In this document: positions 9,675 to 18,315 of the stretch, in pieces
Position numbering within the stretch: the first letter of the stretch is position 1
Layout: every line of letters starts with the position of its first letter
Assembly: GCA_016744805.1 (NCBI GenBank)
Contig: JADGDQ010000015.1
Span: forward strand, 1-44,290
DNA: 44,290 nt
Direction: 5' to 3'
Source of the DNA: Sulfurovaceae bacterium
GTDB lineage: Bacteria > Campylobacterota > Campylobacteria > Campylobacterales > Sulfurovaceae
Translations under genes and position numbers: made by a program
The notes under the pieces: generated by a model
Told to the model about the DNA's origin: nothing
What the model saw: the letters and a program-made list of their open reading frames with translations, nothing else
Databases searched by the model: none

Positions 9675-10512
9675 CTATACTCTCCTTTTTGGATTGAATA
9701 AATCTATTTGGCATCTCGATTGTAAAGGGCTGATGGCTCTTTTCGCACTCTAATACCCATAAGCAAAGTTGAGAGAGTCGCTCTTCGTCATTTGTTCCTG
9801 CATCCATAAAATTAAAGGCTAACTCTTGTGTAGTCTGTTCATGGGCAAAAGTCTTGACAGAAGTTTCTCCTTTGGCTACAGAGGGCCAATGGATACGAGA
9901 GAGAGGCTCTGCCCCACTATAGGGTGCTAATCCATCAAAATCTTTCTCTTCTCCAAAGTGCATAGCCTGTTTTTGCAAAAAGCTCCGCAGAGGTATACCT
10001 TGGGGTTGGGGATAGACAAGTGTATCATATCCACCCTCTATAGGAAGCACAAACCGCACAGTAGAGAGAGGAAAAAAGCTCTGTAGATAGCACTCATCCT
10101 CTTTGGCTTCGCCTCGTTTTGGGAGAATAATAGTAATAGGTGCCTCTTTTGTCTCTTTGCCCTCTATGCGTCCTACTTCACTAGAGAGTGTATTTACATG
10201 CAACGAGATAGCCCAAGCAGGTGTTTTTGAGTTATTTGTAATAGCAAAATAGAGTTCCCCTTTAGTATTAGCAAAGAGTCTCCCCCTTGGTGCAAATTTT
10301 GCCTCAAGCTCTCCAATATTATAAAGCCCCAAAGGTCCAGCAACATAGGCTATAGCAAAAACAAAAAAGAGCGTAATATAGACGAGGTTAAAGTTGTGCA
10401 TATAGGCTTCTAGGAAAAACCCAAAAAGCATAACCACTACCAAAGCACTATATCGTGTCCCTCCTTGACGAACACGCCTATGTGTCTGAATTAATTTGAG
10501 TAAAAATTTCAT
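9643..10512 (-). CDS. DUF58 protein, MoxR partner
   Basis: The 289-residue protein has two membrane helices near residues 20-62 and then a soluble domain. It carries the DUF58 signature: a DGLAPYSGAEPLSRIHW stretch ending in the conserved R-I-x-W, followed by KTFAHE. DUF58 proteins occur with MoxR ATPases and may be their von Willebrand-like substrates or adaptors. The gene overlaps moxR by 35 bp and tgpA by 32 bp, so the three are translationally linked. Confidence 0.85.
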   Translation of the reverse strand: MKFLLKLIQTHRRVRQGGTRYSALVVVMLFGFFLEAYMHNFNLVYITLFFVFAIAYVAGPLGLYNIGELEAKFAPRGRLFANTKGELYFAITNNSKTPAWAISLHVNTLSSEVGRIEGKETKEAPITIILPKRGEAKEDECYLQSFFPLSTVRFVLPIEGGYDTLVYPQPQGIPLRSFLQKQAMHFGEEKDFDGLAPYSGAEPLSRIHWPSVAKGETSVKTFAHEQTTQELAFNFMDAGTNDEERLSQLCLWVLECEKSHQPFTIEMPNRFIQSKKESIDAILEYFARY

Positions 10513-11413
10513 TTTCTATTCTTAGAGCGGTAGTACGCCCCTCTGTAAACTTAAGACGATGCGCACAGACAACCCCTGTAATAGCTTGTAAATCATCAGC
10601 TATTGCATAAGTTCGCCCTTGGAGCATTGCCCAAGATTTTACCATAGCCGTCAAAGCTAATGCCCCACGAGTAGAGAGTCCATACTCAAATCTTCCACCC
10701 TCACGAGTAAAAGCTATAACCTCTTGAATATAATCAAGCATAGCATCACTAAGTTGTATATCTTTGGCTCTTTGCCGTAACTCTATTATCTTCTCATGGC
10801 TTAGGAGCTTCTCTTTTTTTAGAGGTTTGCTAGTGACTCCTTGGAGAATAGACCGCTCAGAAGCTTTGTCGGGATAGCCAATACCAAACGAACAGATAAA
10901 TCTATCAAGTTGCGAGTGAGGCAGGGGGAATGTTCCTACCTCTTCGTGAGGGTTTTGTGTGCCTATAACAAAAAATGGTTCAGGGAGAGGACGCGACGAG
11001 CCATCAATAGTAATATTGCTCTCTTCCATAGCTTCAAGCAGAGCAGATTGTGTTTTGGGCATAGCTCTATTAATCTCATCAGCTAAGAGAAACTGTGTAA
11101 AGATAGGACCTTTTTTTAGGATAAAACCACCCTCTTTTTGTGAGTAGTAGCTCACCCCCAAAATATCAGAGGGGAGCATATCAGAGGTAAACTGTATGCG
11201 TCCAAAATCTAATCCAAGCACACTACAAAACTGTTTGGCTAGGGTAGTTTTGCCCACACCGGGAATATCTTCTAAGAGTACATGCCCTCCAGCAAAATAG
11301 GATGCGAGGGTCAAGGTAATAGCATGTCTTTTACCGATAAGATGACTCTCTATAGCATCAACAATGGGAGTAAATTCTAGGTCTAATGTTTCATCTGTAT
11401 TTTTCATAGGCAA
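10478..11413 (-). CDS. MoxR family AAA+ ATPase
   Basis: The 311-residue ATPase has Walker A PGVGKTTL (51-58) and Walker B LLADEINRA (acidic pair D112, E113). It then shows the MoxR sequence ALLEAMEE and sensor-1 GTQNPHEEVGTFPLP. The C-terminal lid is about 230-311. MoxR proteins act as chaperones for assembly or activation of partner complexes, usually encoded with DUF58 proteins, as here. First gene of the minus-strand operon. An alternative start at Met3 is possible. Divergent from the sugar transferase at 11483 with a 69-bp shared promoter region. Confidence 0.9.
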   Translation of the reverse strand: MPMKNTDETLDLEFTPIVDAIESHLIGKRHAITLTLASYFAGGHVLLEDIPGVGKTTLAKQFCSVLGLDFGRIQFTSDMLPSDILGVSYYSQKEGGFILKKGPIFTQFLLADEINRAMPKTQSALLEAMEESNITIDGSSRPLPEPFFVIGTQNPHEEVGTFPLPHSQLDRFICSFGIGYPDKASERSILQGVTSKPLKKEKLLSHEKIIELRQRAKDIQLSDAMLDYIQEVIAFTREGGRFEYGLSTRGALALTAMVKSWAMLQGRTYAIADDLQAITGVVCAHRLKFTEGRTTALRIENEIFTQINSDT

Positions 11414-11482
11414 ATAATAGCATAAACCAAATACAATTAACTTTTTGTTAGAATTGCTATAAATATATCAAAGGTTACTTTT

Positions 11483-12805
11483 ATGAAAGAACTCCTCTCT
11501 AGGACTCTATTTGTTATACTTGATGTTCTTATGATTCTTCTTTCTATTATTTTGGCGATTTGGGTTCGTAATGAGTTAGATTATCTTTTTACACTCCATC
11601 ATGCACTGCCGCTTTCTACCTATTTAGAGTTTTATCCGCTCTTTATTATGCCTATTTTACTCTTTGCCTATGAGGGAGTCTATACCTACCGTTATGATTT
11701 TTGGCATGAGAGTCGTTTGATACTCAAAGCTATTATTTTTAGTGCATTAATTATATTTGCCTATCTAGCGATGACTAAATCTATAGGGGATTACTCTCGT
11801 GTGGTTATTGGTGTTACGCTTTTATTTATGATGCTTTTAGTACCATTTTCCAAAAATATAAGCAAAAAACTCCTCTATAGATGGGGCTTATGGCAAAAGA
11901 GAGCCACAATATATGGTAATGACCCTTTTTTGATAAATGAGGTCTATGGAAATCCCTATTTAGGATATATTAGACCAAAAAAGGGTGAAGAGCCTAGTAC
12001 AGTTTTTATTAATTCACAACAAAGTGATGTCTCTACACTCAAAGAGATTATCACCTCCGAGATTAAAAAACGCAGTGAGGTTATCTTTATTCCGCTTATG
12101 GATGATTATGACTTGACACATTCGCATATCTATGAACTCTCTAATACACGAACAAATCTTATTGTATTCAAAAATAGACTAAGAAGTAACTATAGATTAA
12201 CACTCAAAAGAGTAACAGATATGCTTTTGTCTTTGACTATTTTTCCTTTTTTACTGCTTCCTATGCTCTATATTGGATATAAAATTCGCAAAGAAGAGCC
12301 AGAGCATAGTGTCTTTTTCTCGCAAGAGCGATTAGGTGAAGATAAAAAAATATTTGTCTGTTATAAGTTTAGGACAATGTATGAGGATGGTGATAGTATC
12401 CTCCAAGAGTATTTAGAGAATAACCCTGATGAGGTTGCCTACTACAAAGAGTATCATAAGTATCAAAATGACCCTCGTATCACCCCTATAGGTAAATTTC
12501 TGCGTCGTACTTCACTCGATGAACTGCCACAAATTTTTAATGTCTTCAAGCAAGAGATGAGCTTTATTGGTCCTCGTCCCTATATGCCAATAGAGGAGCA
12601 AGATATAAAAAAAGATTTCAATATTATAGCCTCTGTCCGCCCTGGGATTACAGGGTTATGGCAGGTGAGTGGACGCAGTGATGTAGATTTTGATTCGCGT
12701 GTAAATTTAGATATATGGTATATTCAAAACTGGAACTTATGGATGGATTTTGTTATCTTTATCAAAACAATCCGTACCGTTTTGCTTAATAAGGGGGCGA
12801 GGTAG
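11483..12805 (+). CDS. Polyprenyl-phosphate sugar-1-phosphate transferase (WbaP/WcaJ type)
   Basis: The 440-residue protein is the long form of the family. It has about four N-terminal membrane helices (10-130), a cytoplasmic linker, then a helix at about 240-265 and the catalytic Bac_transf domain. Catalytic-domain signatures include a start near KRVTDMLLS, YKFRTMYEDGD, LRRTSLDELPQ, SFIGPRPYMP and the RPGITGLWQVSGRSD block. It starts surface-polysaccharide assembly by loading a sugar phosphate on undecaprenyl phosphate. No other glycosyltransferases are nearby, so it is an isolated initiator. Its stop codon abuts that of dbpA with no intervening base. Confidence 0.9.
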   Translation: MKELLSRTLFVILDVLMILLSIILAIWVRNELDYLFTLHHALPLSTYLEFYPLFIMPILLFAYEGVYTYRYDFWHESRLILKAIIFSALIIFAYLAMTKSIGDYSRVVIGVTLLFMMLLVPFSKNISKKLLYRWGLWQKRATIYGNDPFLINEVYGNPYLGYIRPKKGEEPSTVFINSQQSDVSTLKEIITSEIKKRSEVIFIPLMDDYDLTHSHIYELSNTRTNLIVFKNRLRSNYRLTLKRVTDMLLSLTIFPFLLLPMLYIGYKIRKEEPEHSVFFSQERLGEDKKIFVCYKFRTMYEDGDSILQEYLENNPDEVAYYKEYHKYQNDPRITPIGKFLRRTSLDELPQIFNVFKQEMSFIGPRPYMPIEEQDIKKDFNIIASVRPGITGLWQVSGRSDVDFDSRVNLDIWYIQNWNLWMDFVIFIKTIRTVLLNKGAR

Positions 12806-14173
12806 TTAATCTAACCACCAGACCCGTAATTTTTTCCCTTTTACTTTCCCTTTTTTGAGTCCATCAAAGGCTTTGTGGATAGATTTTTTATCTATAGCCA
12901 CATAGGATTGGAACTCAAAAATATCTATCTTTCCTATCTGCTCTCCTGCTATGCCTATATTTTTGCTTAAGGCTCCTAATATATCACCAGCTCTTATCTT
13001 ATTTTTTTTGCCACCATCTATACAGAGGGTATTATACTCTGAAGGCATAGAGAATTTACGATCAAAAGAGAGGCTACTTAGACTTTTGAGCTGTATCTGC
13101 TCACTCATCTCTAGGAGTTTCTCTTTTTGTCGAGGAGTATAGAGGGTGATAGCCTCTCCTTGTGACCCTGCCCGTGCGGTTCTTCCTATGCGGTGTGTAT
13201 AGATTTCACTTCCATGAGGGAGGTCATAATTGATTACAAGTGAAATATCTTTGACATCTATCCCTCTGGATGCTACATCTGTGGCTACTAATACTCTAAT
13301 AGAGCCATTGGCAAACTGCAAAAGAGCCTCATTTCGCTCTCTCTGGTCAAGGTCACCTTGTAAGTCCAAAGCCAAAAAGTCTTTAGAACGCAAAAAGTCA
13401 GTCACTGCTATAGTATCTACTTTCATATTACAAAAGATAAGAGCAGTAGAGGGTGTATGAGACTTAAGAACCGTAAGAAGAGAGTGCATCTTCTCTGAAG
13501 CCTCTACCTCATAAGCTACCTCTTTGATAGTCATTTTGGCATGTTGGGCATCAATTTTTATCATTGTAGGCGTTTGTAGTATCTCTTTGGAGAGTTTTTG
13601 TATATCTGATGGAAAAGTAGCCGAGAAGAGCATACTCTGTCTTTGGCTTGGAAGATTAGAGATTATCTTTTTAATCTCATCATAAAAGCCCATATCGAGC
13701 ATTCTATCTGCCTCATCAAGTACAAGAGTTGCTATCTCCTGAAGCTCTATAGTCTCTCGTGAGAGGTGGTCTTGGACGCGTCCGGGAGTCCCTACCAAAA
13801 TATGTGCGCCTCTTTGAAGAGATGCTATCTGTGGACGCATAGGTGTTCCACCACAAAGAATAAGTATTTTGAGATTCTCTTTGTATCGAGCGAGTCTACG
13901 CAACTCTTTTGCTACTTGGTCTGCTAACTCACGAGTAGGACAGAGGATAAGAGCCTGAGGTTTATAGGAGGTGGTTTTGATTTTATCTATAAGAGGAATC
14001 CCAAAACTTGCTGTTTTTCCTGAACCTGTTTTGGCTTGAGCTATTATATCTTTACCCTCTAAAAGAAGGGGGATAGTCTGCTCTTGTATAGGAGTCATAG
14101 AGGTATACTCTAACTGTTTGAGATTTTCTATAAGAGGTATAGAGAGTCCTGTAATGGTATTAAATGGTGTCAT
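12806..14173 (-). CDS. dbpA: ATP-dependent RNA helicase DbpA
   Basis: A 455-residue DEAD-box helicase. It shows the Q motif near TPIQEQ, Walker A AKTGSGKT (47-54), DEAD at 153-156, SAT at 184-186 and motif VI HRIGRTARAG. A C-terminal RNA-recognition domain (about 385-455), ending in KGKKLRVWWLD, matches the DbpA domain that binds hairpin 92 of 23S rRNA. Its role is late assembly of the large ribosomal subunit. Convergent with the sugar transferase with no gap, and about 90 bp downstream of the DUF465 gene on the same strand. Confidence 0.92.
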   Translation of the reverse strand: MTPFNTITGLSIPLIENLKQLEYTSMTPIQEQTIPLLLEGKDIIAQAKTGSGKTASFGIPLIDKIKTTSYKPQALILCPTRELADQVAKELRRLARYKENLKILILCGGTPMRPQIASLQRGAHILVGTPGRVQDHLSRETIELQEIATLVLDEADRMLDMGFYDEIKKIISNLPSQRQSMLFSATFPSDIQKLSKEILQTPTMIKIDAQHAKMTIKEVAYEVEASEKMHSLLTVLKSHTPSTALIFCNMKVDTIAVTDFLRSKDFLALDLQGDLDQRERNEALLQFANGSIRVLVATDVASRGIDVKDISLVINYDLPHGSEIYTHRIGRTARAGSQGEAITLYTPRQKEKLLEMSEQIQLKSLSSLSFDRKFSMPSEYNTLCIDGGKKNKIRAGDILGALSKNIGIAGEQIGKIDIFEFQSYVAIDKKSIHKAFDGLKKGKVKGKKLRVWWLD

Positions 14174-14237
14174 AACGAGCCTTATTGTTAAAAAGAGTAA
14201 TTAGAATAAAAATGAATAAAAGAGGATAAAAAAGAGG

Positions 14238-14256
14238 TACGGGGAGTCTCCCCGTA
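14238..14256 (-). terminator. Intrinsic terminator of the DUF465 gene
   Basis: Read on the minus strand, TACGGGG and CCCCGTA form a 7-bp GC-rich stem with a 5-nt loop. CCTCTTTTTTA follows within a few bases. It lies 7 bp after the stop of the gene at 14264, separating it from dbpA. Confidence 0.8.
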
Positions 14257-14263
14257 AAAGATA

Positions 14264-14488
14264 TTATGCTTGAGATTTTTTAAAGTTTAAAATCTCTTTA
14301 AGTGCTTCATCTTTTAGTAGTAGCTTCTCTTTTTTGATAGCTTCAATCTCCATATCACTCAAATGAAGTCTACCCTCATTTGCATCTTTAGCTTTTTGGT
14401 CTAGTGCATTATGTTTCTCAAAGATTTTCGCAAAGTGTGCATTTTCTTGTTTAAGTTGTGTGATTTCTTCTCTATATTCGTGTAGCAT
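14264..14488 (-). CDS. Small DUF465 (YdcH-like) coiled-coil protein
   Basis: The 74-residue protein is almost wholly charged helix: an N-terminal LHEYREEITQLKQ segment, a F-x-K-I-F-E-K-H-N core, and a C-terminal KEKLLLKDEALKEIL helix. This matches the YdcH/DUF465 family of about 75-residue cytoplasmic helical-hairpin proteins of unknown function. The start is supported by AGGAGC about 6 bp upstream of the ATG. A strong terminator follows, so it is a single-gene transcript. Confidence 0.8.
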   Translation of the reverse strand: MLHEYREEITQLKQENAHFAKIFEKHNALDQKAKDANEGRLHLSDMEIEAIKKEKLLLKDEALKEILNFKKSQA

Positions 14489-14577
14489 GGATGCTCCTAA
14501 CTATGTTTTTGTTATTCTATCTACTTTGTTATTAGAAAAGAGTTAAGCAAAGCCCTATTACCCCAAAGGAGAGACTT

Positions 14578-14799
14578 TTGAAAGAGAATACCATACAGCT
14601 AGAACTTACTTACGAGATGATAGAGAATCTACAAACATTCTCACAGCTTTTAAAGAAAGATATTAACCTTATACTAGAAGAGGCACTCACACAATATTTT
14701 GAAAATGAACAGACTAAAATTTTGGAAAAAAATCAAGAAGATAACAATATAATGACAAATCTTGATTTTGATGAGTTTTGGGATGGGGTTGATATTTAA
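14578..14799 (+). CDS. Small protein, possible ribbon-helix-helix fold (unknown)
   Basis: A 73-residue ORF starting at a TTG codon, supported by AAAGGAGAG at 14565-14573. The N-terminal strand (IQLELTYEM) followed by two helices (ENLQTFSQLLKKD, INLILEEALTQYF) resembles a CopG/Arc-type DNA-binding half. The C-terminal tail is acidic (FDEFWDGVDI), as in many antitoxins. No toxin gene follows: the next gene is TetR. It could be an orphan antitoxin or a small regulator. Reality as a gene is likely given the ribosome site; function is unknown. Confidence 0.55.
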   Translation: MKENTIQLELTYEMIENLQTFSQLLKKDINLILEEALTQYFENEQTKILEKNQEDNNIMTNLDFDEFWDGVDI

Positions 14800-14822
14800 T
14801 TTCTTTTATGCTAGAATTTGAT

Positions 14823-14839
14823 TGACCGACAGTCAGTCA
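14823..14839 (+). promoter_or_regulatory. Probable TetR operator
   Basis: TGACCGAC-A-GTCAGTCA is an inverted repeat with 7 of 8 positions paired and one central base. TGAC/GTCA half sites of this kind are typical of AcrR-like TetR regulators. It lies 21 bp before the regulator ATG at 14861, directly downstream of a -10-like TATGCTAGAAT segment, so autorepression of the whole efflux operon is the simplest reading. Confidence 0.7.
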
Positions 14840-14860
14840 TTTTGTATATTAGGGAAAAGT

Positions 14861-15457
14861 ATGGCAATAATTGTAGACAAAGTTCAAAAAAAGCGAAATA
14901 TTGCCCTCTCTTGTGAGGCTCTTCTTCTAGGCAAAGGGATCAAGAACCTGACCATAGCAGAGATAGCCAAAACAGCAGGAGTAGGCAAAGGGACTATATA
15001 TGAGTATTTCAAAAATAAAGATGAGATTGTTTTTGAAATCATCACGCTTATCATCGAACAACAACAGATAAAACTAGCCGATATGATGGCTGTGCCAAAG
15101 AGTACAAAAGCCAAGCTCTATGACTTTTTGTCACTTCTACACCAAGAGTCTGAGAGAGAGCATATACAACTCTATAGAGAGTTTATCGCTATCTCTATGC
15201 AGAGTGCTACACCTGAGATGGTAGCATTTAGCAGTAGATGCCATACGAGTTTCATAGATATTATCCAAGAGCTACTCCAAACAGGTATCAAGAGAGGAGA
15301 GATCCTCCCACAATCCATCGGCCTAGCAGAGACTCTGATGGTCTACGCTACAGGCTTGGTCGTCGAAGCACAGCTCATAGAGATGGATGCCCTCGCTCAC
15401 ATAGAGCAGACGCTAGAGAGTCTATTTGATATCATAGAGATAAAGGAAGAGAGATGA
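14861..15457 (+). CDS. TetR family repressor of the efflux operon
   Basis: The start is placed at the ATG at 14861 (198 residues) rather than an upstream in-frame TTG, because the upstream part would code across the operator palindrome. The N-terminal helix-turn-helix (LTIAEIAKTAGVGKGTIYEYFKNK) is classic TetR. The remainder is the helical ligand-binding domain. The stop overlaps the TolC start by 4 bp. Such repressors sense the substrate of the pump they control. GC content is visibly higher here than in the accessory region downstream. Confidence 0.88.
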   Translation: MAIIVDKVQKKRNIALSCEALLLGKGIKNLTIAEIAKTAGVGKGTIYEYFKNKDEIVFEIITLIIEQQQIKLADMMAVPKSTKAKLYDFLSLLHQESEREHIQLYREFIAISMQSATPEMVAFSSRCHTSFIDIIQELLQTGIKRGEILPQSIGLAETLMVYATGLVVEAQLIEMDALAHIEQTLESLFDIIEIKEER

Positions 15458-16698
15458 GAAAATCACTGCTGTTTGTAGCAGCACCCCTACTACTATTAGC
15501 CCAAAACTATAGCCTCCCACAGCTCATAGCCAAGGCAGAACAACACCACGAACAGCTCAAAGCCAAAGGTTTGCAAGTCAAATCAGCCACTAGCCAGATA
15601 GAGTCAGTCGAGAGTAGCTACTACCCTACGATAGATATATCCGCTAGCTATACAGGTGTATCCCCCAACTCCGTAGTCTCCCCAGGAGATACAGGGACTG
15701 CGGCTATCGCTATCAGCTATGATATCTATGATGGAGGACGCAAAGATGCGATGCTCTCAGCCAAGCAGTTTGAGCATCAAGCCTCACAGTTTGAGAGAGA
15801 TGCCTTTGCCAAGAGTATAGTACTAGATATGACCAACCGCTACTACACACTCTACAAGATCCGTGCCAACCTCTATGCCCTCAAAGAGCAATCCAAAGAG
15901 CTAGTAGCACAGATCAACAGAATCAAAAAGTTTTATGAGAATGGACTCGCAACCCAAGAAGAGATAGATAAACTCTTAGCAGTCTATGAAAACAACCAAT
16001 ACCTCGTAGCCAGCTCAGATATGCAACTCATCACGCAGATAGAGAATATCCGACTCGCCACAGGTATCAAAGTAGGGGGTCTCAAAGAGAATAGATACAA
16101 AGAGCCTGATAGAGTAGCCTATGAGAAGTATGAGATGAGCAAAATCATCTCTGCCAAAGCCAAAGCAGTCGAAGAGAGTGCAAAAGCAGTAGATGCAGGC
16201 TATCTGCCTCAAGTGGTGATATCGGATAACTACCGTAGGTCTACTTATGGTGATGTCCAAGCGAGCCCTTTTGGTGATGGTTTGCTCATCGAAGAGGAGA
16301 ACAGACTTAACCTCACTGTAGGGATGAGACTCTTTGACAACGGCAAGATGAAAAAAGATAGCGAAGCCCTGCGTTATCAAAAGATGGCACTAGAGTCCAA
16401 TGCCATCTATGCCGAACAAGAGCAGAAGATGCAGTTTCGACTCGCAAAGAGCCGACTCAAAACCATCAAAGACAAACGAAAGAGTACACAGAGTGCTTTG
16501 AGAGCTTCTAAGAGTACTTATGATGCTATTGTCATCAAGTTTGATGCAGGAGCGGTGGACAACATCACCTATCTCGATGCACTCAACAAGCTCACCCTAG
16601 CAGAAGCGAGAGACAAAGAGACACTATACGACTATGAGATAGCCAAATCTATCTACTACTACTACGCAGGAAAAAATCCAAAGGAGTTCATCAGATGA
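15454..16698 (+). CDS. TolC-family outer-membrane efflux protein
   Basis: The 414-residue protein has a signal peptide (RKSLLFVAAPLLLLAQ). Its paired helical/beta repeats follow the TolC plan, with long coiled-coil helices such as YENGLATQEEIDKLLA near 170-185 and the second half repeating FDAGAVDNITYLDALNKL near 365-382. It would form the trimeric outer-membrane channel of the tripartite pump. It overlaps tetR upstream and the adaptor downstream, both by ATGA overlaps, so the three are translationally coupled. Confidence 0.88.
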   Translation: MRKSLLFVAAPLLLLAQNYSLPQLIAKAEQHHEQLKAKGLQVKSATSQIESVESSYYPTIDISASYTGVSPNSVVSPGDTGTAAIAISYDIYDGGRKDAMLSAKQFEHQASQFERDAFAKSIVLDMTNRYYTLYKIRANLYALKEQSKELVAQINRIKKFYENGLATQEEIDKLLAVYENNQYLVASSDMQLITQIENIRLATGIKVGGLKENRYKEPDRVAYEKYEMSKIISAKAKAVEESAKAVDAGYLPQVVISDNYRRSTYGDVQASPFGDGLLIEEENRLNLTVGMRLFDNGKMKKDSEALRYQKMALESNAIYAEQEQKMQFRLAKSRLKTIKDKRKSTQSALRASKSTYDAIVIKFDAGAVDNITYLDALNKLTLAEARDKETLYDYEIAKSIYYYYAGKNPKEFIR

Positions 16699-17405
16699 AA
16701 AAACTACTACTAGCCACACTACTCTTGGTCACAACACTCAATGCCCAAGAGGTCTATGCCACCTTTAGCGTCCAAGCCTACAAAAGTGCCAACCTAGCCT
16801 TCTCCGCAGGCGGTATTGTTGATGAGGTACTTGTAGATGTCTCCTCAGAGGTACAGAAAGACCAGATACTTGTCAAGCTACAAAACAGAGATATCAAAGC
16901 GATGATAGAGATATCCAAAACAGCTCTACACTATGCCAAAAGAGAGTACGACCGACAGCTCAAAATCAAAAACATGATAGACCAATCCAAGCTCGATAGC
17001 TATGCATTCAAATATGAAAACGCCAAAAATCAATTAGCATACCAACAAGAACTCCTAGACAAAACCACCCTCAAAGCCCCTTTTGATGGTGTAATATTTG
17101 AAAAGATGGTAGAGGTAGGAGATGTAGTCAGCGGTGCAATGCTCCGAACCATCCTCAAAATCCAAAGTAGCAAAGCCCAAAAACTAGTCATGTACATAGA
17201 CCAAAAATACTGGAAAAGCCTCAAGATAGGACAACTGTTTACCTACACAGTAGATGGAGACAAAGAGAAATACGAAGGCAAAATAACCAAAATATACCCC
17301 TACGCCAACAACAACAACCGCAAAATCATAGCAGAAGTAGCTGTGAGCGGATTTGTAGTTGGGTTGTATGGTGAGGGGTATATCACTATAGCAGAGCAGA
17401 AGTAG
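16695..17405 (+). CDS. RND efflux periplasmic adaptor (membrane fusion protein), short form
   Basis: The 236-residue protein has a signal peptide (KKLLLATLLLVTTLNAQ). A split biotinyl-lipoyl domain follows (AGGIVDEVLVDVSSEVQKDQILVKL, then the second half LKAPFDGVIFEKMVEVGDVV) around a short helical hairpin, and then a beta-barrel domain. Adaptors of RND pumps are usually 350 or more residues, so this is a compact version lacking most of the membrane-proximal domain. It would bridge TolC to the RND pump, whose gene is displaced nearly 3 kb downstream by an insert. Confidence 0.82.
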   Translation: MKKLLLATLLLVTTLNAQEVYATFSVQAYKSANLAFSAGGIVDEVLVDVSSEVQKDQILVKLQNRDIKAMIEISKTALHYAKREYDRQLKIKNMIDQSKLDSYAFKYENAKNQLAYQQELLDKTTLKAPFDGVIFEKMVEVGDVVSGAMLRTILKIQSSKAQKLVMYIDQKYWKSLKIGQLFTYTVDGDKEKYEGKITKIYPYANNNNRKIIAEVAVSGFVVGLYGEGYITIAEQK

Positions 17406-17414
17406 CTAAAGCTC

Positions 17415-17437
17415 GTAGGGTGGGAGTATCCCATCAT
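17415..17437 (+). repeat. REP palindrome a (forward)
   Basis: The copy reads GTAG, then GTGGGA-type stem sequence with GTA loop and TCCCA, and ends ATCAT. The core TGGGA-GTA-TCCCA is a perfect palindrome. It is 10 bp after the adaptor stop and marks the upstream edge of the insert in the efflux operon. Confidence 0.85.
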
Positions 17438-17466
17438 AAATATACAGATCAAAAAAGGATACCCAA

Positions 17467-18216
17467 ATGCCAAATGAAGATTTGTTAAAAGTTCTCTTTG
17501 ATACTAAGATTGAGCTAGAGAAGACGCTCAACCTTACTCAAGAGGAGATTAGTAACGAGGCTTTAGCCTATTTCAAAAAAAATAAAAAAAGAGTCTTTGA
17601 GACATTTATTGAAAATAGAAGCGACAAGCAGAGGCTCTGTTTGAGTGCTGGGGCGAGTGGGGCTGGTAAATCAGAGTTTGTCAAGAGTCTCAATGAGAAG
17701 GAGAAGTTAAATATCATAGATACTGATGAGATACGAAAACTTTTTCCCTATTATAGTGGAGCAAACGCGGATCTATTTCAAAGAGCCTCTATAAAAACGG
17801 TTGAGTACCTGATAGATAACTGCTTCAAGCACAACTACTCTTTTATCTTAGATACAAATTTAGCCTCTTTTGTAGTTGCGAGTAAAAATATAGAGAGAGC
17901 TTTAAAGAGAGAGTATGAGATAGATATATATTTTATCTACAGAAATTATGATGATTGCAAAAAATTGACACAGATTAGAGAAAAAAACGAACATAGAAAA
18001 GTACCCGATAGTATATTTGACAAAAAGGCTCTAGGCTCACTAGATACATTTAAACAGATACTCAAAGAGTATGCTCACTATCCAAATATACACCCTACAA
18101 TCATCGATTTAGATAGCAGTGAAATACTATCCAAGGAGAAGAGTCACAAACAGTATGAGAAGCTGGAGTACTATACTCAAGAGTTAGAGCTATATTTAGA
18201 AAAGAGTAGGGCTTGA
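17467..18216 (+). CDS. Zeta-toxin-like P-loop kinase
   Basis: The 249-residue protein has Walker A GASGAGKS (62-69) and the zeta signature IDTDEIRKLFPYY, with acidic D85 and D87 placed as in substrate-binding zeta kinases. LDTNLA and a basic EHRKVPDSIF segment follow, typical of this family. Zeta/PezT toxins phosphorylate UDP-N-acetylglucosamine and block cell-wall synthesis. No epsilon-like antitoxin gene is adjacent, so it may be a solitary or chromosomally tolerated kinase. It sits between REPs a and b, both forward. An AAAGGA-like site precedes the ATG. Confidence 0.75.
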   Translation: MPNEDLLKVLFDTKIELEKTLNLTQEEISNEALAYFKKNKKRVFETFIENRSDKQRLCLSAGASGAGKSEFVKSLNEKEKLNIIDTDEIRKLFPYYSGANADLFQRASIKTVEYLIDNCFKHNYSFILDTNLASFVVASKNIERALKREYEIDIYFIYRNYDDCKKLTQIREKNEHRKVPDSIFDKKALGSLDTFKQILKEYAHYPNIHPTIIDLDSSEILSKEKSHKQYEKLEYYTQELELYLEKSRA

Positions 18217-18281
18217 ACCCAAAAAACAAAACAATGAGGGATGGAGTATGACAACACAAGCAAAGCAAACATATTCCACAG

Positions 18282-18304
18282 GTAGGGTGGGAGCATCCCA
18301 CCAC
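18282..18304 (+). repeat. REP palindrome b (forward), left end of HNH cassette
   Basis: GTAG followed by the perfect 7-bp stem GGTGGGA-GCA-TCCCACC and AC. It lies 11 bp before the HNH start codon and is the exact reverse complement of the copy at 19306-19328 over all 23 bases. Confidence 0.9.
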
Positions 18305-18315
18305 AAAGGCTGATA

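Noticed and set aside
14822-14860. Longer TetR protein starting at TTG 14822
   Set aside because: It would translate the operator palindrome; the ATG at 14861 gives the normal family N-terminus.
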